Part shown: piece by piece, positions 57,800 through 64,000 of the stretch | Numbering within the stretch: position 1 is the stretch's first letter | Layout of the letters: each line of letters opens with the position of its first letter | From: Fulvia fulva | Lineage: Eukaryota > Ascomycota > Dothideomycetes > Mycosphaerellales > Mycosphaerellaceae | DNA length: 64,000 nt | NCBI RefSeq assembly: GCF_020509005.1 | Contig: NC_063021.1 | Span: forward strand, 2,170,001 to 2,234,000 | Direction of reading: 5' to 3' | Program-made: the position numbers and the translations under genes | Notes under the pieces: generated by a model | What the model was told of the DNA's origin: nothing | The model's database searches: none | Seen by the model: only the letters and a program-made list of their open reading frames with translations

Positions 57800-59926
57800 A
57801 TGCCTAGAGAACGCAACGCGGCGACACCATCAGCAGGTGGTCGCGCGCTCGTAGACAGTCAGGATACAGGCACCGTCACGCCTCCCCCGAACCCAGACAA
57901 CATGACTTCACAAACAGCGAACGGCGGCATGCCACCGCCACCTAAGCCTAAGGGCAAAAGCAAGCAGCGCACATCTCTTTTCCCCGACCTCTCCTCTTTT
58001 CCTCAGAGTCAGACACAGGACGACAACCGGCGGGTCACAGTAGACACCGGTGTCGCGCTACAACAAGAGATTGATAAAGCTTACCAGAAGGCCTTCGAGC
58101 GAGAAGAAGGTGGTGAGATTGACTTTACAGAACTGTTCGAGTTCAAGCTCGAAGAGAACCCAGGCGGCGACCTAGACGAGGTGTATCTATCACTCGACGA
58201 GGCAGAACACATTCTCGCATCCGAATACCAGAATGTCACCCCAGACAACCTCACGACCCTTGCATCCCAACACCCGAAGACCACCCACGACTTCGTGCTA
58301 CAAGCAGTCAACACGGCAATTACTAAGGGCAGACAACTCGATGTAATGGAGCGAGCCAACGACCTCCAGAACACCCAGTACACCACGCTGTACACCGAAT
58401 ACGACCGCATCTACAAGATGCTGCGAAGTGAAGAGCTTGTCACACAGAAAATGGCAGCAGATCTCAAGAGCAAGAAGGATTGCGACCCAGCTAAGTTGCA
58501 AGAGCTGGGGAAGAAATACAAGGAAGCCAACAACCTGTGCAAGCAGTTCAGCGAGATCTGCGAGAAGGAGAAGAAGAAGGCACAAGATGCTGAGGCGAAG
58601 AACCAGGCCCTGCAACAAGAAGTCGATGACCTGAAGGCTCGGCTTGAGGCAGGAGACACCACACAGAACGGAGGCAGGGGCCGCTCAGGCCGCCGACCCT
58701 CTCGTTCCCGCCCACGCGAGACCTCACTCGAGCAGCTGTTGCGTAGGTATCGCGGAGCTGCTGGTGGAGGGGGCGGTGGCGGTGGTGGTGATAACGATAA
58801 CGATGGAGACGACGATGACCGTGGCGACAATGGCCGAGGACGTGACAACGACCGTCCGCGACCAGGACCCAACAACAGTCGTGACTCGAGAATGCGCAAC
58901 ACCCGCACCCAGACACCACTGGTTGACCTTCCAGAACGTCTCTTCACCATTGACCGCACCCTTACTCGCGGCATGGAGATCGGCAAGGGTGTGCCCGACC
59001 CTAAGCACTTCAAGAACGATGACGACCCCAATTTCGACAGCTGGTACAGCAGTGTTCTCCTAAAGCTGACTGTAGCAACCTTCCGCACTGAGGCAGATGG
59101 TCTGCGCTTCGTGTATGGGTGGACACAAGGTGATCCTCAGCGAAGCATCAAGCCGAGGATCCCTGTGCCTGGACAGCAGTCCTTCAACGAGTTCAAGACT
59201 GGAGAAGAGTTGTTAGACTGGATGACACGCCAATATGGCACACGCAATGAGGGAACCAAGGCTATGGTTGACATTGCTACCTGCAAGCAAGAACAAGGCG
59301 AAACCTTTGTAGCCTTCTATGCCCGCTACTCGAAGTTGCGCGCCTGGATGTCATGGACCGATGAGACCGAGCTCATGCTGTTCCGCAACCGACTGAACCG
59401 CAAGTACTTCATCAAGACCTTCGGCGACCGCGAAGTCGACCGCCGCCTAGACAGCATGCAAGACGTTATCGAGGAGTGCACCGCACTGGACGAGAGTTTC
59501 TACGAGACAGATCGACTATACCCGCAGAAGGAGCGCCCCCGGGGCAATGGCAACTCGAACAGCAATGGCGGCCAGAACAACCAGAACAACGGCAACGCAG
59601 TTGCTAGTGCCGCTGCCGGTGTAGCAGGTGCCTTGGTACAGCGCCCACTACAGTACGCTGGTACCAAGAAGAAGGAGGATCTGCCGACACATCTACAGAA
59701 CCTGCCTGCGCTCAACCGTGAGCAGCGCGAAGACCTTAAGAAGCAGGGTAAGTGCTACCGCTGCCGTACAGGTTCTCACGTGTCGACCAACCCTGAATGC
59801 CCAATGTATGGGTACGATGGCGACTATCGCCCACCGCGTCCACGCAATACCACGCCGAATCCGAACGCGAACCTCAGTTCCCTAGCCGCCGATCCGCGGC
59901 AGGGAAATGGCACGACCGCTGCCTAA
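57800..59926 (+). CDS. gag: Gag protein of the chromodomain gypsy element
   Basis: Structural protein of 708 residues that would form the virus-like particle. The N-terminus is Pro/Lys-rich. A long charged coiled-coil-like region spans about residues 200-285 (many Lys/Glu/Gln). A Gly-run then Asp/Asn-rich low-complexity tract lies at about 320-350. The retrotransposon-gag core is at about 390-570 (WYSSVLLKLT, LLDWMTRQYG, FVAFYARYSKLRAW). A zinc knuckle begins at about residue 652 (CYRC...H...C) with six residues between His and the last Cys instead of the usual four. The next ATG (57902) would give a slightly shorter product. Stop TAA at 59924-59926; pol lies in the -1 frame, overlapping the end of gag. 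Confidence 0.92.
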   Translation: MPRERNAATPSAGGRALVDSQDTGTVTPPPNPDNMTSQTANGGMPPPPKPKGKSKQRTSLFPDLSSFPQSQTQDDNRRVTVDTGVALQQEIDKAYQKAFEREEGGEIDFTELFEFKLEENPGGDLDEVYLSLDEAEHILASEYQNVTPDNLTTLASQHPKTTHDFVLQAVNTAITKGRQLDVMERANDLQNTQYTTLYTEYDRIYKMLRSEELVTQKMAADLKSKKDCDPAKLQELGKKYKEANNLCKQFSEICEKEKKKAQDAEAKNQALQQEVDDLKARLEAGDTTQNGGRGRSGRRPSRSRPRETSLEQLLRRYRGAAGGGGGGGGGDNDNDGDDDDRGDNGRGRDNDRPRPGPNNSRDSRMRNTRTQTPLVDLPERLFTIDRTLTRGMEIGKGVPDPKHFKNDDDPNFDSWYSSVLLKLTVATFRTEADGLRFVYGWTQGDPQRSIKPRIPVPGQQSFNEFKTGEELLDWMTRQYGTRNEGTKAMVDIATCKQEQGETFVAFYARYSKLRAWMSWTDETELMLFRNRLNRKYFIKTFGDREVDRRLDSMQDVIEECTALDESFYETDRLYPQKERPRGNGNSNSNGGQNNQNNGNAVASAAAGVAGALVQRPLQYAGTKKKEDLPTHLQNLPALNREQREDLKKQGKCYRCRTGSHVSTNPECPMYGYDGDYRPPRPRNTTPNPNANLSSLAADPRQGNGTTAA

Positions 59927-62900
59927 GCGTGGCAGACAGCGGTCACCCGAACTTCCTAGGACAGAAAGAGCATGAGATTGAGAGACACGGAACGCAAGAG
60001 ACGGTAACAGACTATAGTGAGGAGCTTAAGATATCGGCATGCGCACTGGATAAGCAACAGCCAGCTGTGTACCCTCACATAGTGTTACCCGTAATGATAC
60101 AACAGAGAAAGGCTCGAGGCCTTGTAGATTCTGCTTCCACCTCTCTCTTTCTTGACTGGAAATTCACACGCAAATACACAATACCCCTGATCCCTTTGAC
60201 GCAAAGCCGACGACTAACACTGGGAGATGGAACGGCCACTGCGCGGCAGATTACACACGCGGCCCCTGTAGACGTAGTCATAGGCGATCATCACGAGCAA
60301 ATGTTATGCTACGTCACCGACCTCGAATACGACATCGTCTTTGGCCTGCCGTGGCTTACAGCGCACAACCCAAACATCTTCTGGGAGACAGGCGAGGTGG
60401 CATTCAGGTCGGATTACTGCTTTGGTCACTGTCTACAGAATAAGACACCGACAACAGTGCAATCCCTGAACCACCGCGAGAAGAAGAAGCAGGCACTAGT
60501 ACGGTACGGACCAGAGCCCTTCACTGGAGATGCAGCGAGCTTCACAGCAGGAGGGGCAGAGCTGAATGTCTCATCATATGACCTGGAAGACATAGACGAT
60601 GAAGAAGTGGACTGCCAGGGCGTTTCTCAACGCGCGTGGGGGATGTACGCGCACCGGCCTGGGGCTGAGTGCTTCTACATCATGCCCACTAGGCGTGAGA
60701 GCGACGGCGGAGAGCTTAAGCTGAGTGCAATGGCTGCTGATGATCTGGACCAATTCTTAAACAAGCAGTTCAATCACAACCCGAAGGAGAAGTTGCCGCC
60801 AATGTACCACGATATTGCGGACGCTTTCTCAGCTAAGGATCATGAAGGACTCCCACCTCACCGACTAGGCGTAGATCATGAGATTCACATTAAGCCTGAT
60901 GGTCCACAAGAGCCACCATACCGCAAGCCCTACGGCCTAGCTGAGAAGGAGAACGAGGCAGTTAAGAAATGGCTAGACGAGCAAACATCTGAAGGGAAGG
61001 TGCGGAAAGCAGGGCAAAAGACGAACCAGTCTCCTGCACCAGTGCTGGTAGTACGTAAGCCTGGAGGTGGGCTGCGTGTTTGTATCGACTACAGAGGATT
61101 GAATGCGATCACTATCAAGAACCGGTATCCGATTCCCTTGATACAAGAGACGCTCAACCGCATGCACGGCAAGAAGTACTTCACAAAGCTGGACATTGTA
61201 GCAGCCTTCAACAAGTTACGGATAGCTGAAGGGCACGAGTGGTTGACAGCGTTTGCGACACGATACGGCATCTACGAGTGTCTAGTGTTGCCATTCGGCT
61301 TGTGCAACGGACCAGCATCGTTCCAATCATACATCAACAAGGTCTTGCAAGAACACCTAGACGACTTTGTGTCGGCCTACCTGGATGACGTACTTATCTT
61401 CAGTGACACCTTGGAGGAGCACATTGAACACGTGCGGAAGGTTCTCACCAAGCTACGCGATGCAGGACTTACAGTGGACATCGACAAAAGCGAATTCCAC
61501 CAACAGAAGGTGAAGTATCTTGGGCTAATCATAACCCCTGACGGCATCGAGATGGACCCCGAGAAACTCGAATGTATTCAGACATGGGAAGCTCCTGAGA
61601 ACCTGAAGGATGTCCAGGCCTTCCTTGGATTTGCCAACTTCTACAGGCGATTCATCGAAGCATTTTCGCGCATAGCTGCTCCTCTCACAAACCTGACCAA
61701 GTCGGACGGACCAAGCAATCACAAGAACAGAAGGATTCAATGGTCACTAGATTGCCAACGAGCCTTTGACAATTTGAAAGCTGCGTTCAGCAAAGCCGGC
61801 ATGCTCGCACATTACGTGCCAGGCAGGGAAACAGTAATAGAGACAGATTCTTCAGATTTTGTGAACGCCGGCGTGCTTTCGCAGTATGACGAGAATGGTG
61901 TGCTACATCCTGTGGCCTTCTACTCGAAGAAGTTGAGTCCACAGGAGTGCAATTATGAAATCTATGATAAGGAACTGTTAGCCATCATCAAGGCTTTTGA
62001 GGAATGGAGACCCGAGCTCGCCTGCGAGGCAGATGATGAGGACTCACAGCCAGTCAAGATTTACACCGACCACAAGAACCTGGAATACTTCATGACGACA
62101 AAGCAGCTAAATCGGCGACAAGCGCGTTGGGCTGAGTTCTTGTCACAGTTCAACTTCAAGATAATATACCGTCCAGGACTTCAAGGTACAAAGCCAGACA
62201 GCCTGACGAGACGCAGCCAGGACCTTCCGCAGGGGGTGGACGACCCTCGGAACCAGCATCAGCATCAGACATTGCTGCCTCCTAAGCGATTCCTTAAGAT
62301 CGCCTCACTACAGGCAACAGTAGAAGATGCGCCGGAAGAAGAGGAACCAGTACCGCTAAACCCTGAAGCTGAAGAGTTTATGCCTACAGAACGAGATGCG
62401 CCTACTGAACAACCGGCGACGCGTGAAAGTCAGCGGGAAGCCGAACTCGAGTATCGAATGTCGACGGCGTACGTAACCGATAACGAGCTCAAGACCGCGA
62501 TTAAGGACCTGCAGAAAGACCGCACTCCTACACTGCTACAGAGAGCGAAGATTCACCCAGCACACTGCAAAGTGGATGGCGACCTGCTATATGTTCGAAA
62601 CCAATACGACGGCTGGAGCTTATGGGTACCAAATGACCAAGCTTTACAGACCAGGATAATCAAGATAAACCATGACGCTCCAGCAGCAGGCCATCCAGGA
62701 CGAGCTCGCACTTATGAACTCGTAGCACGTGAATTCTACTGGCCTGGATTAGCGAGATCCGTGCGCAGATACACCGCGAATTGCCGCACCTGCCGTACAA
62801 CAAAATCTCTGCACTCCCAGCCACTAGGATTACTACAGCCACTTCCTGTTCCAGATCGGCCTTGGAAACACATTGCAGTCGACTTCGTTGTCGGACTCCC

Positions 62901-64000
62901 AGACAGCACTCTTGACGGCATGGTCTACAACAACATTATGACCGTCACTGACAGGCTCACTAAGGAAGTCGAGCTGATCCCTATTGGCGCAATGACAGCA
63001 CAGAATGCGGCAAGGCTTTTCCTCAAACATGTGTTCTGTCGGCGCGGGTTTCCTGACACCATTACATCAGACCGTGGCAAGCAGTGGGTTGCTACCTTCT
63101 GGAAGAAACTCTGCAAGATGCTCCGCACAAATCGCAAGCTGAGTTCTTCGTATCACCCAGAAACTGATGGACAGTCAGAACGCACTAACCAGGCGATGGA
63201 ACAGTATCTCCGCATGTTCACTAACGAGGCACAGGATGACTGGGCAGAATGGCTGTGCCTTGCTCAGTTCGCGATCAACAATCACCTGTCTGAGACTACT
63301 GGTGTGTCGCCGTTCTACGCCACCTTAGGATACAACCCTGAGTTCATAGAGCGAGTTGACCTGAACGCTGGAAAGGAGGGAGGACTGACCACTCTCCAGC
63401 GACTGGACGCGCGATCAGCAGAAACCTTTGTGCGTCGAATTTGCGAGCTTCACAAACACCTTCAAGAGAATATGCGAATGTCACAAGCTCTCCAAGCAGA
63501 GGCAGCAAACCGCCACCGAAGCATTCCTCCAGACTACAAGGTGGGTGATTGGGTGTATCTTAGCACCAAGAACATCCGCACGACTCGACCATCTAAGAAG
63601 CTGGACAGGAGATATGCCGGCCCTTACCAGATCACGGAAGTTATGCCGGCCAGACTCTCTTATCGACTGAAACTATCAGACGCTCTAGTAGGACTTGATA
63701 ACTGCTTCCACACCTCACTACTACAACGAGCCGACCACCCCGATTTCCCACCACTTGAAGGGCAGCATCTGGCGCCGCCACCACCGATAACTATCGAACC
63801 TGACACCACCGAGGCTGATGCAGCAGCCGATGTAGTGGCAGCACCTACGCACATGTACGAGGTGGAAAAGATCCTTGACATGTACACCCGTAAGCGGGCA
63901 GGCAAGGTGAAGAAGGGGCACAAGCGCAAAGTAGATACATGGTACAAGGTGAAATGGGCTGGATATCAGAACGAGGAGGATGGTGAGACCTGGCAACCTG
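59797..64000 (+). CDS. pol: Pol polyprotein of the chromodomain gypsy element, C-terminus beyond window
   Basis: Open for more than 4.2 kb in the -1 frame relative to gag, from the codon after TGA at 59794-59796 to the window end; entry is probably by frameshift near 59908 rather than at an ATG. Aspartic protease has Asp at 60127-60129 in a VDSAST context (Ala in place of the usual Gly). Reverse transcriptase is at about 60.88-61.55 kb with catalytic YLDD at 61378-61389. RNase H is at about 61.84-62.2 kb (ETDSSD, YDKELLAI, YTDHKNLEYF). The integrase zinc-binding HHCC region is at 62.67-62.80 kb. The integrase core has Asp (62881), Asp (63070) and Glu (63178), the last two 35 residues apart (D,D35E). 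A chromodomain starts at about 63.85 kb (YEVEKILD, WYKVKWAGY), which in chromoviruses steers insertion toward heterochromatin. The C-terminus is cut by the window. Confidence 0.94.
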   Translation, partial: MPNVWVRWRLSPTASTQYHAESEREPQFPSRRSAAGKWHDRCLSVADSGHPNFLGQKEHEIERHGTQETVTDYSEELKISACALDKQQPAVYPHIVLPVMIQQRKARGLVDSASTSLFLDWKFTRKYTIPLIPLTQSRRLTLGDGTATARQITHAAPVDVVIGDHHEQMLCYVTDLEYDIVFGLPWLTAHNPNIFWETGEVAFRSDYCFGHCLQNKTPTTVQSLNHREKKKQALVRYGPEPFTGDAASFTAGGAELNVSSYDLEDIDDEEVDCQGVSQRAWGMYAHRPGAECFYIMPTRRESDGGELKLSAMAADDLDQFLNKQFNHNPKEKLPPMYHDIADAFSAKDHEGLPPHRLGVDHEIHIKPDGPQEPPYRKPYGLAEKENEAVKKWLDEQTSEGKVRKAGQKTNQSPAPVLVVRKPGGGLRVCIDYRGLNAITIKNRYPIPLIQETLNRMHGKKYFTKLDIVAAFNKLRIAEGHEWLTAFATRYGIYECLVLPFGLCNGPASFQSYINKVLQEHLDDFVSAYLDDVLIFSDTLEEHIEHVRKVLTKLRDAGLTVDIDKSEFHQQKVKYLGLIITPDGIEMDPEKLECIQTWEAPENLKDVQAFLGFANFYRRFIEAFSRIAAPLTNLTKSDGPSNHKNRRIQWSLDCQRAFDNLKAAFSKAGMLAHYVPGRETVIETDSSDFVNAGVLSQYDENGVLHPVAFYSKKLSPQECNYEIYDKELLAIIKAFEEWRPELACEADDEDSQPVKIYTDHKNLEYFMTTKQLNRRQARWAEFLSQFNFKIIYRPGLQGTKPDSLTRRSQDLPQGVDDPRNQHQHQTLLPPKRFLKIASLQATVEDAPEEEEPVPLNPEAEEFMPTERDAPTEQPATRESQREAELEYRMSTAYVTDNELKTAIKDLQKDRTPTLLQRAKIHPAHCKVDGDLLYVRNQYDGWSLWVPNDQALQTRIIKINHDAPAAGHPGRARTYELVAREFYWPGLARSVRRYTANCRTCRTTKSLHSQPLGLLQPLPVPDRPWKHIAVDFVVGLPDSTLDGMVYNNIMTVTDRLTKEVELIPIGAMTAQNAARLFLKHVFCRRGFPDTITSDRGKQWVATFWKKLCKMLRTNRKLSSSYHPETDGQSERTNQAMEQYLRMFTNEAQDDWAEWLCLAQFAINNHLSETTGVSPFYATLGYNPEFIERVDLNAGKEGGLTTLQRLDARSAETFVRRICELHKHLQENMRMSQALQAEAANRHRSIPPDYKVGDWVYLSTKNIRTTRPSKKLDRRYAGPYQITEVMPARLSYRLKLSDALVGLDNCFHTSLLQRADHPDFPPLEGQHLAPPPPITIEPDTTEADAAADVVAAPTHMYEVEKILDMYTRKRAGKVKKGHKRKVDTWYKVKWAGYQNEEDGETWQP
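59902..59944 (+). promoter_or_regulatory. Programmed -1 frameshift signal between gag and pol
   Basis: The heptamer GGGAAAT (59902-59908) is in the gag frame as G-GGA-AAT, the X-XXY-YYZ form that permits simultaneous -1 slippage. After a 5-nt spacer comes a perfect 8-bp stem: GACCGCTG (59914-59921) pairs with CAGCGGTC (59937-59944) around a 15-nt loop. Gag stop TAA at 59924 lies within the loop. Slipping one base back enters the open pol frame. Confidence 0.75.

Larger units (their letters stand above)
57480..64000 (+). mobile_element. Chromodomain Ty3/gypsy retrotransposon, un-RIPped, runs off the window
   Basis: Contains, in order, a short 5' LTR, a candidate primer-binding site, gag, protease, reverse transcriptase, RNase H, integrase and the first part of a chromodomain, the order of chromoviruses. 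CA and TG are frequent and no in-frame stop interrupts gag or the visible pol, so it looks recently active. It sits inside the integrase region of a RIP-destroyed gypsy element. The 3' end and second LTR are outside the window. Confidence 0.93.

Noticed and set aside
58411..59088. 225-codon minus-strand frame opposite gag
   Set aside because: It mirrors the low-complexity and coiled-coil part of gag; no motif and no start context.
1..64000. tRNA genes, rRNA, CRISPR arrays
   Set aside because: No cloverleaf-like or rRNA-like sequence and no regularly spaced repeats were seen; CRISPR is not expected in a fungus.

Overview
This 64 kb window looks like nuclear DNA of a filamentous ascomycete (Pezizomycotina). 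It has short 43-128 bp introns with GT...AG ends, fungal gene families, and transposon remnants showing repeat-induced point mutation (RIP). A Dothideomycete such as a Mycosphaerellales relative would fit, but that is an inference. In the left and right thirds, CpA and TpG are almost absent, TpA is very common and CpG is spared. For example, positions 61-120 contain six CpG and no CpA or TpG. Reading frames there are broken almost only by in-frame TAG, as expected when TGG and CAG are hit by RIP.

Layout: (1) 1-18.76 kb is a RIP-degraded transposon nest. It holds three copies of one Tad1-like LINE (two minus, one plus), a second and less damaged LINE family (12.77-17.07 kb, minus), and two 1,133-bp internally deleted Fot1/pogo elements in opposite orientation. 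(2) 18.76-42.6 kb is a normal-composition island. It carries a PTR2 peptide transporter, a cytochrome b5-fused sphingolipid/fatty-acid desaturase, a two-WSC-domain secreted protein, a DHA1-like MFS transporter, an ACS-type MFS transporter, a JmjC protein, a small unrecognised protein and a cysteine-free small secreted protein. Two DNA transposons have inserted into the island: a Tc1/mariner element (32.94-34.18 kb) and an intron-containing pogo-like element with a long extra C-terminal region (37.75-40.69 kb). (3) 42.6-57.48 kb is another saturated-RIP nest: a LINE 3' fragment, a Ty1/copia remnant, a nearly full LINE with an unmutated 520-bp solo LTR inside it, and a Ty3/gypsy remnant. (4) 57.48 kb to the end is an apparently intact, un-RIPped chromodomain Ty3/gypsy element inserted into the integrase of the RIPped gypsy. 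It has a textbook -1 frameshift signal between gag and pol and a possible self-priming site.

The island genes do not form an obvious pathway; three of the eight are transporters. The RIP gradient gives a relative history: the LINE, copia and old gypsy copies are saturated; LINE-2, Tc1 and the large pogo element are moderately hit; the solo LTR and the chromodomain gypsy are untouched, so they arrived after RIP or escaped it.

All intron/exon models are read by eye from splice consensus, frame and family conservation. No tRNA, rRNA or CRISPR array was seen.
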